Below, one piece after another: positions 30,601 to 40,233 of a stretch of 64,000 bases of DNA (position 1 is its first letter; each line of letters starts with the position of its first letter). Source of the DNA: Neodiprion pinetum (taxonomy: Eukaryota; Arthropoda; Insecta; Hymenoptera; Diprionidae); contig NC_060233.1 in NCBI RefSeq assembly GCF_021155775.2, positions 34,069,077 to 34,133,076 on the forward strand, in the 5' to 3' direction. Both the position numbers and the translations under genes were made by a program. The notes under the pieces are model-generated. The model saw nothing but the letters and a program-made list of their open reading frames with translations. It was not told the origin of the DNA and searched no databases.

Positions 30601-32066
30601 ATGTCAGAATTTATTGCAGCACTTTTTAAAATCGCGAAAATTTTCGGCAAAACCGCAAAGGGGTTAGCCTTACTTTTTCTTCATTTTTGGAGGCGAAAAT
30701 TTTTGGTCTCAGATTCGATTCAAGTGACCCTCTCCTGCCTAATTGGACCCCCAGGAACTCAGAAAATGCAGCGAAAACAGCGCAAGATCAACAGGAGAGA
30801 AATGCCGAGCGAAAAAGCACCTGCTGAAATTTGTCGAAAACACAGGTCTCCGTTTTTTGGCTGTAACTTTTGATGCGTTCATCGCAGCGTATTGGGACTG
30901 CGCCCAATCGATTTCTCTTGCAAAATGACGTCCGAATAGTGCATGTAAGAATTTATTGCAGCACTTTTTAAAATCGCGAAAATTTTCGGCAAAAATGCAA
31001 AGGGGTTAGCCTTACTTTTTCTTCATGTTTGGAGGCGAAAATTTTCGGTCTCAGATTCGATTCAAGTGACCCTTACCTGACCAATTGAATCCTCAGGAAC
31101 TCAGAAAACGCAGCGAAAACAGCGCAAGATCAACAGGAGAGAAATGGCGATCGAAAAAGCACCTGCTGAAAAATGTCGAAAACACAGGTTTCCGTTTTTT
31201 GGCTGTAACTTTTGATGCGTTGATCGCAGCGTATTGGGACTGCGCCTAATCGATTTCTCTTGCAAAATGACGTCCGAATAGTGCATGAAAGAATTTATTG
31301 CAGCACTTTTCAAAATCGCGAAAATTTTCGGCAAAAATGCAAAGGGGTTAGCCTTACTTTTTCTTCATTTTTGGAGCTGAAAATTTTTGGTCTCAGATTC
31401 GATTCAAACGACCCTTACTTGACTAATTAGACCCTCAGGAACTCAGAAAACGCAGCGAAAACAGCGTGAGATCAACAGGAGAGAAATGGCGAGCGAAAAA
31501 GCACCTGCTGAAATTTGTCGAAAACACAGGTCTCCGTTTTTTGGCTGTAACTTTTGATGCGTTCATCGCAGCGTATTGGGACTGCGCCCAATCGATTTCT
31601 CTTGCAAAATGACGTCCGAATAGTGCATGTAAGAATTTATTGCAGCACTTTTTAAAATCGCGAAAATTTTCGGCAAAAATGCAAAGGGGTTAGCCTTACT
31701 TTTTCTTCATTTTTGGAGGCGAAAATTTTTGGTCTCAGATTCGATTCAAGTGACCCTTACCTGACTAATTGAATCCTCAGGAACTCAGAAAACGTAGCGA
31801 AAAGAGCGTGAGGTCAACAGGAGAGAAATGGCGAGCGAAAAAGCACCTGCTGAAAAATGTCGAAAACACAGGTTTCCGTTTTTTGGCTGCAACTTTTGAT
31901 GCGTTGATCGCAGCGTATTGGGACTGCGCTTAATCGATTTCTCTTGCAAAATTACGTCCGAATAGTGCATGAAAGAATTTATTGCAGCACGTTTCAAAAT
32001 CGCGAAAATTTTCGGCAAAAATGCAAAGGGGTTAGCCGTACTTTTTCTTCATTTTTGGAGCCAAAA
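15645..32066 (+). repeat. 342-bp satellite array, about 46 head-to-tail copies
   Basis: Landmarks such as AACTCAGAAAA, GCACCTGCTGAAA, GCTGTAACTTTTGATGCG, ATCGCAGCGTATTGGGACTG and GGGGTTAGCCTTACTTTT recur every 342 bases with almost no length variation. Subtracting the Jockey insertion, 15.67 kb gives about 45.8 copies, all in one orientation. Neighbouring units differ at a limited set of alternative sites (for example ATGCAAAGG versus CCGCAAAGG, CTGACTAATTGAATCC versus CTGCCTAATTGGACCC), and these variants recur in blocks. Edge copies are much more diverged than central ones. Every unit has a 12-base palindrome CGAAAATTTTCG or a close variant, and a TGACGTCC motif. The recurrent 61-93 aa open frames are by-products of homogenised repeats. 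Confidence 0.98.
15903..16659 (+). mobile_element. 5'-truncated Jockey-clade non-LTR retrotransposon inserted in a satellite monomer
   Basis: An open frame at 15916-16461 (181 aa, ending at a stop) carries the C-terminal end of a Jockey-type reverse transcriptase: EVKYLGMHLDRRLTWTSHI, LSLHNKLLIYKTILKPIWTYG, IQLWGSASNSNIEILQR and APWYVTNA. The catalytic core and the endonuclease lie upstream in intact elements and are missing here. A 3' UTR follows, ending near AATAAACGACAATAAAAAAAA at about 16658. The flanks CTTACTTTTTTCTTCA and TTTTGGAGCC rejoin as a continuous satellite unit, so the insertion postdates that monomer. No clear target-site duplication is visible. The frame is intact but cannot make a working enzyme. 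Confidence 0.9.
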
Positions 32067-32255
32067 ATACAAAGGGGTTTAATCGTTTGATCGTTTATTT
32101 CACATCTTTTCCATGGCATCATTGGAAAACATTATTGCAACATTAAAAATAAACAAAGTCTTAATTCCTAAACCTTAGCCTAGTTCTATATTACTATTTA
32201 AGAGATAGGGATAAAAAATTAGAACAGAGAATAGAACAGAGAAAGACGGCGAAGA
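32067..32255 (-). mobile_element. 3' tail of a second non-LTR retrotransposon, minus strand
   Basis: Read on the minus strand the segment is noncoding and ends GTGAAATAAACGATCAAACG ATTAAA, a polyadenylation signal plus short A-rich tail typical of LINE 3' ends. It interrupts the satellite sequence: the left flank ends AAAGGGGTT and the right flank starts GGGTTAGCC, consistent with a short GGGTT duplication. Only the 3' UTR is present, so the family is not identifiable. Confidence 0.5.
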
Positions 32256-32567
32256 CAATGTCAGGGTTAGCCTTACTTTTTCTCCATTTTTGGAGCCGGG
32301 AATTTTTGGTCTTAGATTGGATTTGAATAACCCTTACCTGACTAATTGGACCCCCAGGAACTCGGAAAACGCAGCGAAAAGAGCGTGGGATCAACAGGAG
32401 AGTAATTGCGAAGGAAAAAGCACCCGCTGAAAATTGTCGAGAACACAGCTTCTGGTTTTTTGGCTGTAACTTTTGATCCGCCGCTTGCAGCATATCGGGA
32501 CTGCGCTTAATCGATTTGTCTCGCAAAATTACGTCGGAATAGTGCCAGAAAGAATTTATTTCAGCAC
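32256..32567 (+). repeat. Diverged terminal 342-bp satellite monomer
   Basis: Nearly a full monomer, from GGGTTAGCCTTACTTTTTC to AGAATTTATTTCAGCA, but with many substitutions compared with the array interior. It breaks directly into the right hexamer minisatellite. It shares variants (CGGGACTGCGCTTAATCGA, ATTTGTCTCGC, ACGTCGGAATAGTG) with the first monomer at the left edge, so the two array edges resemble each other more than the centre. Confidence 0.92.
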
Positions 32568-32672
32568 CTGATCCTACACCTACTTCTACTCCTAATCCTA
32601 CTCCTTTTCCTACTCCTACTCCTACTCCTGATTCTACTCCTGGTCCTACTGCTGCTCCTACTCCTACTCTAT
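32568..32672. repeat. Hexanucleotide minisatellite, right side
   Basis: CCTACT/TCCTAC hexamers with CCTGAT variants, equivalent to one half of the inverted hexamer block in the left arm. It lies between the terminal monomer and the right arm. Confidence 0.9.
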
Positions 32673-34144
32673 TCAATACTTCAGAACGTTATACTCGCAG
32701 TGCACAAATCCTAGTCATCCTCGTCCTCCTCCTCGGCCATCTCCGACCACCGCCAACCACCCTCAACAGCCACCGCAAACCACCACGAGTTATATCTTAA
32801 ATACAAATTAATATTTTTAGTATTAGAACACATTAAAAATATTGTGTAAGGACTTATAAAATTTTGTTATCGACACATTTTACCGAGAAGATTATGAGAA
32901 AATAATAAATAATTGTAGAAAGCTTATCAGCGCATTTATAGCTACTGAATTCGGACTTGCGCAAAAAATGAATTGAAATAATTCATTGTAAACATGACAA
33001 GTGTAAAAAATTTCAGATAAAATATAATTACAATTGCAATTAAATGTTACACTCACCGCGCAGAAATGCTCGTCCTCCTCGTCCACCTAGTTCTCCTTGT
33101 CCACCTCGATCACCCGTAACCACCCCGTACCACCTCCGACCACCTCCAACGATCACCGCTAACCACCTCCGGTTGTACCACGAATACTAATAAATATTCT
33201 CAGTAATAGAACACATGAAAAATATTGCGTAAGGATTAATATAATTTTTTTATTGACACATTTTATCAAGAAGATAATGAGAAAAATACTGTCAAATGAG
33301 CTACTGAGCGCCTGTCCCTGAAGTCGATTTTCACCAGGTACTGTACCTGGAGCGCAGAAACTACGGAGCGCTTGCTCTGGAACTCGAGTTCCACCACGTA
33401 CGGTACCTGAAGCGCAGAAATTACGGAGCGCCTGTCTCTGAAGTCGAGTTTCACCAGGTAGCGGACCTGGCGCGCAGAAACTACGGAGCGCTTCTCCTGG
33501 AACTCGAGTTGCACCAGGTAGCGGACCCGGAGTGCAGGAACCACGGAGGTAGAGAACCCGGTACTCGAAATCGGCGGAGCGTGATTCTCACACGTCCTCT
33601 CTACTGCGCGGTTATTTCCAAACTGAGGAATTCGGTTAGCTGATTTTCGTCTATATAGATCGAGACGTCAGAAGAAAAAAAATTTTGGGCGACGTCACTT
33701 TCAGAACATCCTAACATACAAACTTTGGTTTCGAACTTCAATACTATGTATGATGCATGTCGTATGATATATGATGAAATGATAGGACGCATGATGATTT
33801 TAGTTTTTACAATTCAGACAAGAAATACGCACTTTTTTTTCCTGCCAATTCCAGACTCATGCGGCTAGGCCCTTCGATGGTCAGCCGTATACGGAAGATA
33901 TATTCTTGAGTTAACGGGTCAGCTAATAACGCTGCCGATCTGCGACAGTTGGATGATAAAAATTTTTGCTCGTACCTTACAAATTTGTGTTAAAATACAC
34001 TGAAAGATTTAAGAAGCTTCGTTCTATTTCTCCTTATAAAGAAAAATCGCCGACCATCACCTTTTTAGGTCTTTAAATCAGAACACTGCGTTAAACACTG
34101 GCTCATATACGGAGCATCCGTTTCATCTCGATCAAAATTAGTGC
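32673..34144. repeat. Right inverted arm
   Basis: Reverse-oriented counterpart of the left arm. It contains two copies of the GGTGG/AATATTTATTAG module (about 32690-32860 and 33060-33220), the four-copy 60-bp minisatellite, decayed CRE-like octamers and the conserved outer leader. Short minus-strand frames at 33266-33544 and 33601-33792 mirror frames in the left arm and reflect repeat identity, not coding. Confidence 0.85.
33301..33540. repeat. 60-bp minisatellite, four copies (right arm)
   Basis: Four exact 60-base units in inverted orientation relative to the left arm, each with a CACCAGGTA...TACCTGG-type hairpin core and GCGCAGAAACTACGGAGCG. The copy number is one less than on the left. 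Confidence 0.95.
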
Positions 34145-34400
34145 GGTAGACGCGGAGACGCGGTAGACGCGGAGGACGAAGGTGGTCGGAGATGGTCTGA
34201 AGTGGTTGGAGGTGTTCGGAAATGGTAGGAGGTGGTCGGAGGTGGTAGGAGGTGGTTGAGGGTGGTAGGAGGTAGCCGAGGGGGACGAGGACGACGAGGG
34301 GTTGGGGGAGGAGGGGGCCGAGGTGGACGAGGAGGATAAAGGTGGTCGGAGGTGGTTGACGGTGGTTAGTGGTGCTCGACGATAGTTGGGGGTGGTATGC
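34145..34400. repeat. GGTGGTCGGA-type minisatellite outside the right arm
   Basis: Degenerate ~10-base repeats (GGAGGTGGTCGGAGGTGG type) with GACGAGGAGG interruptions. They resemble the GGTGG blocks inside the arms but lie beyond the point where the two arms stop matching. Open frames here are low-complexity artefacts. Confidence 0.8.
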
Positions 34401-34689
34401 GGTAGCCGCGGTTACACTTCTTCTCACGGGGATGATTGAGCTGTTCGACATTTCTAAGTTGCAGTTGACAAGTAGTTTTACGTACTCATTTTGTATCGAT
34501 TCAATCTCAAGCTTCTATACTGACACTACTTTGGCTGCTACGAATGTCGGTGCGAGCCCGTTAGGTAGAGTCGATAGAGCAGAACCCTCCTACTCTCCCA
34601 GACCCACCTGGGCCCACTTGCCTGCCAAAAACCGGTCACAAAAATTTACCCTGGGGTATCCGTCTTTATACATATATTTCAGTCAACGA

Positions 34690-34775
34690 GCACTACATCG
34701 ACGTCATTTTGCAAAGGGAATCGATTGCGCGCAGTCCGAATACGCTGCGAGCAATGGATTAAATTTAAAGCACCA
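34690..34775 (-). repeat. Isolated, diverged inverted satellite fragment
   Basis: GACGTCATTTTGCAAAGGGA, then TCGATTGCGCGCAGTCCGAA, TACGCTGCGAGCAATGGATTAAA, matches the reverse complement of the 342-bp monomer around its TGACGTCC...CAGCGTATTGGGACTGCGC section. It is opposite in orientation to the main array and lies about 550 bp outside the foldback boundary. Confidence 0.75.
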
Positions 34776-36516
34776 AGAAACGAAAAAGCTATTTTGATTT
34801 TCCTATCATATCATCTTTCAGAGTTCTTCTAGTACGGATAGTCATTTAATCCACGGAGAACACACAAATTTTAATTATTACGGATAACACTCTTGCTCAA
34901 ATGGACCTTACACACTTTTCAATCATCTGTCAATTTAGATCAACTGATGCGATGGATTGAAATTTTTCATAGATATACCAAGAACATTGTGAAATCATTC
35001 GATGAAGAAAAAAAAGTCTGCAATCATTCTTTTATCCTAAAAAATTTGTGAAAAATATTTTTTAATAAATTAAATTGTTTTAAAAATATTTTGTGCAACA
35101 TAAAATAAACAACAAAAATTACTAAACGAAACACGAATTTTTTTCAATTTTCAACAATTTTGGTCAAAATTTAATTTGCATATTCTCAAGATGTGTTACA
35201 GTTGAAAAAAATTGTTCTTTAGCGTACTTTTAAAAAAAAGTATATTCATCTTGCAAACTAATGGAGGTGAATTTCAGAGGAAAAGAAAATGTATTCGTTG
35301 AAGAAAGTATCAAAATATGTATTTTTTTTACATATGCGTGGATATTTTATTTTCATTGAAGTGTGATGAATCTTCACTAATTGATGTATCTTTGACACAG
35401 TCGTTGCATAAGTAAGCGTGATGATCATCACACATTGGTCCTAAGCAAAATGGACATTGTAGTTTAGTTTTTTTGGTTTTCACATAAGGGCAAAACACAC
35501 ACTTTGCTTTTCAAAATAACTGGTGGTTCACGTTCTAGGACAGCATTACACAAGCATCTGTGCTTCATCTGTTCGAGCATACTTGCAAACAGTGCTTGCA
35601 AGTACACAAAATCCCTAAATTAACAGGCGCTTAATCAAGCATTACTCTGTTGCGCGAACAAATCAATGTTTCGTATACACCATCACGATCAAATTAACCC
35701 TACGACTTCTTTGAACCATTCAAACCATGCCAAACGTGTACTGCTTACTCATGTGCCTACTACAATGTACAGGGGAAGAATCTTAACGTACATTTAGGAC
35801 CCCAAGTTACCGCTAAACGGCCGCAGGCCCACCAATTTAAAGATATTCCTGACCAAAATCGATATAGGGGTCAAATTGACCCTCCGTGTTTTCCAAGGGT
35901 TACACCAATTCTAAGACAAACAGTTTTTGGCAACAAAATTACAGAAATGTGAAAGTTAGCTATTCGCGCTGCGAACGCCGAATTCAAAGTTACAGACGAA
36001 AATCGAAAAATCCTTCGTTTTTCTTTGTATGACATCAGTTGTTGGTTTTGCAATGTTCTTGACATCTTTTTCATTCCTGAAGGTTCAAGTAGCGGTAAAA
36101 GGCTCACTCAAACCAATACCCAGACAAGAAAAACCTGGAACCCCAAAAATCACAAATATGCTAATGCTATCTCCTTGCAACTTCTGTGAAAATTTCAAGA
36201 CTTCGAAAAACCCTACAATGAATTGTTGTGTACGCTACGCTAGCGCAATTGTGCAAGGAAAAATGATTTCGAATAGTTTTACTCTACTACAATCGATGAT
36301 TCTGAAGTTATAGAAAATAAGAGAAATCATGTCGTATTTCTAAATTGGGTGGTTCGATTTGGCTCTACTTATGTCGTTTGAGTTTGTAGTGTCCTCTAAT
36401 GGCATCTAATAATCTGTCTCATCGCAATGAGTTTTTTGGCCCAAACAAATAGCATGGTTTCGTAGAAACTGGATATGCAACATTACTTCGAAAACACTGA
36501 ATTGTTTGTAGTGAGA
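34776..36516. other. AT-rich repeat-derived intergenic region
   Basis: No gene between the satellite fragment and the NOB1 stop codon. It contains a decayed piggyBac-like fragment (35341-35575), a near-palindromic GGGTCAAATTGACCC at 35868-35882, and a stretch at 35900-36310 with CTGTAACTTTGAATTCGGCG-type sequence (reverse strand) faintly like the satellite monomer. No polyadenylation hexamer for NOB1 was spotted close to its stop. Confidence 0.5.
35341..35575 (-). pseudogene. Decayed cysteine-rich C-terminal domain, piggyBac-like transposase
   Basis: On the minus strand, EQMKHRCLCNAVLERE runs into a cysteine cluster: KCVFCPYV, then KLQCPFCLGPMC, then AYLCNDCVKD. The two parts sit in different frames, so a frameshift lies near 35495-35510, and no transposase core is present upstream. 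Paired CxxC with a final LC/C near a transposase C-terminus is typical of the piggyBac cysteine-rich domain; other zinc-binding tails are possible. A GGGTCAAATTGACC-type sequence nearby is compatible with piggyBac-like ends but does not prove it. Confidence 0.4.
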
Positions 36517-38844
36517 TTACTTCCGTTTTTTCCTGGCTTGATTTGGATTTTTTCTCATCCAGTGCTTTATATCTGTTCCGGATCTTATACCGAGGATAGC
36601 AGATTTTGAGTTAATATCACGCATTACAAACGGTGAGTAGCCAGCTACGTAATCATCGTTTAGAGGATCATTTCTTGTTCGTGCTAATCTAGACGGCCGC
36701 TGATCAGGCCTGGGCTGATCTTCAAATAAAATTGGATTATTGGCGTGTTTTCCGCCCTGTGGTGTAGGTAGCGAGAACTGGAACATAATAAAGTTTAGTA
36801 ATTAGTACAGATATAGAGGTAAATAAAAATGCTGCAATGATCAATGAGAATTCTTACAGCTTTAGCATGGAAGATGTTAACTTTACCTTTTTCCCCCTTG
36901 CCGTAAGTGGTCTTTTGTGATTAATATGGATCTGTTGTTTGCCGTTTTCATCTAGTGAGACCGCGACTTTTTTTAAAGTCTTATTTCCACAGTTGGGACA
37001 GAACTCTTTGGTCATGATGCTAGTAGTCTTGAAACACGTGTAACACCTTAGTATGAATGTTCTTAGCTGCTTAATTACTCTCCCATCCAAGCTAACGACT
37101 TGGAGGCCAATTTGTTTCAAAACATTCTGCATAGCGAAATCGGTTGTAAGGCAGGCAACTTTAGCTGGTTTTTCTTCTTGAATATCTGCATCCATATCTT
37201 TCTTGACTTTCACAATGTTCCCTGGAAAATTATTATTTTGAATGTATTCACAGACATATTCAATCAACCTATGTTATCATTAGTCAAAAACAATTCAACG
37301 GTTTTTTCAAAACCTACGAGGTGTAATCCAACCCTCATCGTTGTCATCTTCACTTTCACTCTCTTCAATTTCTTGGTCCTCATCAGTAAACTCTTCACAA
37401 TTTTCAGCTGGGAGAATATCGTCAACGTCTTTGCCATTATCCAATTCCAAATCTTCTGGATTGCATTTCAAAGCAGAAAATTTATCAGGTAAACTATCTT
37501 TCTCTATGTTTTCTAAGTCGGAGGTTGCTGTCTCATAATCAGAAATTGATGAGTATTCTGACAAATCGTCCGATTCAGAGGTAGAATCTGCGCTTCCATT
37601 TTTCAGCAAGATTACCGTGTTCAGATTATTATGCAAATCTAGTTCTTTTGTGTCTTCGTTTTGGTTAAAAGTGCAGTGTTCCACAGTTTCTTTTTCAGTA
37701 CCTTGTTTCTAAATGAGATAAAAAAGCATTGGTACAACATGAAACCAAAAGTTTTGCCAATTGAAAGTGCTTGTTGTAAGTTAATTTTATTTATTCCCTG
37801 TATTGCTTACATCATTGTCAGGTAAAAAAAATCCAGCCACATTATGCGAGTAATTATCTGGGAGATTGATGCTGATATCGGGCTTTACAGGTGTTATAGG
37901 TACATCCTTCAAGTGTTGAGTTCCAACTTTTTCTTTCTCAAGCTGATAAGTTAAGGCAATCACCTTAATATCAGTTGCCGAAAGACTGCGGTAGTCTCCA
38001 GTCTTTTTAGAAAATTCGGTAACTATGGGACATACGTACGAATAATAGTGATATGACTGACAAAGTCACAACTGAATGATGTAAATAATGCCAAGTGTAA
38101 ACAAGAAGGCCATATCTATTTGCACACTATTGTATTTTTTGCAAAATAACAGGTATTGGCACGATTGTTTCTACATACATACATCATATGTGTATTGTAG
38201 TTGCAGATAGTAGTGAAATATGATGATTCATATAGGACTTGATTACAAAATGCTCTAGCCATATCATTTGGCATGTTTGGAGTATCGCATATAGACATGG
38301 AAAGAGCTATAGATAGAGACATGGAAAGACACGGAGGCGTGAAAAAAGCCACGTGAAGAAATAATGAATACAAGTAGGCTGATTGTTTATTTCTCTCACC
38401 AAAATGAATGTTCTCTGGAAAGACATCTTTAATAATCAAGTCGTAAGGTAAAACAACGAGTCTTCTGAGCTGCCGCTTGTTGGTTATTTCATTAACAACA
38501 TCTTGAGGAGTTATAACGTTGGCAGCGATATCCTGTTACGAAAAATTGGGAGATGAGCTTTTATCATGATGTGAGAATTTTGAGCTGAAAAGTGATACGA
38601 TATCAAGTAATCATAATCTTATCGGTTTAAGTTATGATAAAAAAAGAAGAGTACAAGAAAACGCATTACTAATTAGGTAACGAAGATGGCATAACCTAAT
38701 TCGAGCTAGTGCAATGTAATTGAGTGTACGCAGGTGAGTGGACAACTGTACTTTATTTATTATTTATCATACCTGTATAGCTGCGTTTCTAATAAATGCA
38801 CTAGTATCGACAATCAGATACTCCACTTTTGCGTCAGACTTCAT
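36517..38844 (-). CDS. NOB1: RNA-binding protein NOB1, 20S pre-rRNA site D endonuclease
   Basis: Six coding exons: 38773..38844, 38400..38532, 37811..38022, 37318..37708, 36887..37221 and 36517..36777; about 467 aa with consistent phases. NOB1 cleaves 20S pre-rRNA to 18S in late cytoplasmic pre-40S particles. The PIN nuclease domain starts YLIVDTSAFIRNAAIQ with catalytic Asp13, continues through DVVNEI and ends in SLSATDIKVIALTYQLE with its conserved ATD. An acidic linker leads to GWITPRN, matching human GGWITPSN. The zinc ribbon follows, with Cys329, Cys332, Cys344 and Cys347 (CYTCFKTT...FCPNCG). The C-terminus has FSLPTPQGGKHANNP and the DDYVAGYSPF motif, as in human YSLPTPKGG and DYIAGVSPF, then a basic tail. 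The start codon directly precedes the PIN strand. It is head-to-head with Su(dx). Confidence 0.95.
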
Positions 38845-40233
38845 TTTTCCCAGTTTCCAATGGGAGCTTTACATGTGGCCACGCTACACGGAAAATATCA
38901 CACTTCCATTAGGATATTGGGTCTTTAAATGCTTAAAACGTCTGAAACCACGGAGTGGGAACTACGCAGCTCATGTGAGTTGCTTATGTTTTACAATTAC
39001 GCTAAAAGACGAGGAAATTCTAGACCCCTGTTCCCTTTGAATACACTCTGTAATAATGAAAAAAAATAAACCGCACAAATCATGACGTTACCAAATTTAC
39101 GTATCCGTATAAAAATTATTAATCCATTCCCGATTTGTTAAACAATTTATTTATCTCAACTTCGTACTACTCACTTTTAGATCTGACGGACAGCAAGATG
39201 GCTGACGTCAGATAGTGAAATATCATGATAACGAATCCTCCGAGTGTTTTTCAACTCAGTTTTTGTGTCTTATAATCGACGATACCGAGCGAGCGATGTT
39301 TCAAGACTGCACGCGCCTTAGAAATTTGTTCAATACTATATAGGTTTGTATCCTTATAGTTGAAACGTCAAAACCTATCTGCAATGTATGATGAATCAAC
39401 CATTCGCGAAACGTCAAGATTAATGTCCCGTATATTACTCATAATTTTCGTTTCATTTTTCTGTACCTCATTTCCTAGTCTAATGTAATACTCCCATTGT
39501 TACCAAATAGTCAGTTTACATTTCTTAATTTGTTGCTTGTAAAATAGTATTCCATTTACAGTTCGTTATATTGATTCCTCAACAATTCACACCTTTGTTT
39601 TTTATGAATTTTATTTTTGGTAATTATCTTCTCACATGATCAATCAATTGATAGCGACAACATTTACAAATTTTGCTGATCTGTTACGTACTTCATTCTT
39701 TCCTCTACGCAACTTAATTTCTATCTGCACCTAATTTATTAAATGAATTGTAATCGTCTTTGTTTTTTTGTTCTATAGTCTTACTGCGCAAACCTCAATC
39801 TGTATTCTATTGGCTACAAATATTTAAAGTTCTCTCACTTTGCCAACTAACAAACGATCTAAGCAATTTTTGACCATTTTTTAGTCAGCAAATAATAAGA
39901 CAGGAAAAGAAAGTATTCTTCTAACATATAGTTTAGTCAGTTCTGCTGAGTAACAGCTGGATCCGTGATAAGCTGAATTATAAGCTTTCTGAATCACGAA
40001 AATAGAAATATTTACAGATTGATCATTTATATTTACCTTACACCAGAGAATCTGATTCACAGAAAATATTCCTAGATTCCTTGAACCTATTGTTTTCAAT
40101 GATTTTAAGTAAATTCTACACATTATACTAAATGTTCTTTTTTATTTTTCAGTTATACAATACTCTGAAAGCTGAGTTTTAATATGAATGGTATTTCAAG
40201 ATTATTTTGGTGAATCACATCTAAAGGCAAACC
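38845..40233. promoter_or_regulatory. Head-to-head intergenic region, NOB1 / Su(dx)
   Basis: About 1.4 kb between divergent start codons. The Su(dx) side has a likely 5' UTR acceptor (TTTTTATTTTTCAG at about 40139-40152). The NOB1 promoter must lie close to 38850-39300, where the sequence is slightly less AT-rich. No coding exon is supported; the open frames are short and unconserved. Confidence 0.5.

Larger units (their letters stand above)
13387..34144. mobile_element. Giant foldback-like composite: inverted arms around a 342-bp satellite array
   Basis: The sequence inward from 13387 on the given strand matches the reverse complement inward from 34144. Shared landmarks in the same order are GATGCTCCGTATATGAG, ACCTAAAAAGGTGAT, GAACGAAGCTTCTTAAA, TTATCATCCAACTGTCGCAG, CATCGAAGGGCC, GCGTATTTCTTGTCTGAA, the 60-bp minisatellite, AATATTTATTAGTATTC and a GGTGG-rich block. 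The similarity stops near GCGCTAAG (left) and GCACTAAT (right, reversed). Between the arms lie hexamer minisatellites and about 15.7 kb of satellite. No transposase, helicase or polymerase frame exists inside, apart from a Jockey fragment inserted later. Long inverted repeats built of short tandem repeats recall the Foldback/Galileo organisation, but no target-site duplication is evident, so calling it a transposon is inference. Confidence 0.6.

Noticed and set aside
16848..32018. Dozens of repeated 61-93 aa open frames on both strands
   Set aside because: They recur at 342-base spacing on both strands, lack consistent starts and motifs, and are interrupted in some copies; homogenised satellite explains them.
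15645..32066. CRISPR array
   Set aside because: Units are 342 bp, contiguous and without unique spacers, in a eukaryotic context.
13387..34144. Polinton/Maverick or Helitron identity
   Set aside because: No polymerase B, integrase, packaging ATPase, capsid or Rep-helicase frame is present, and the ends show no matching terminal signature.
38116..38439. 107-aa minus-strand frame between NOB1 exons
   Set aside because: It reads through the NOB1 intron; the spliced form restores the PIN domain (FPENIHF joined to VTEFSKKTGDY).
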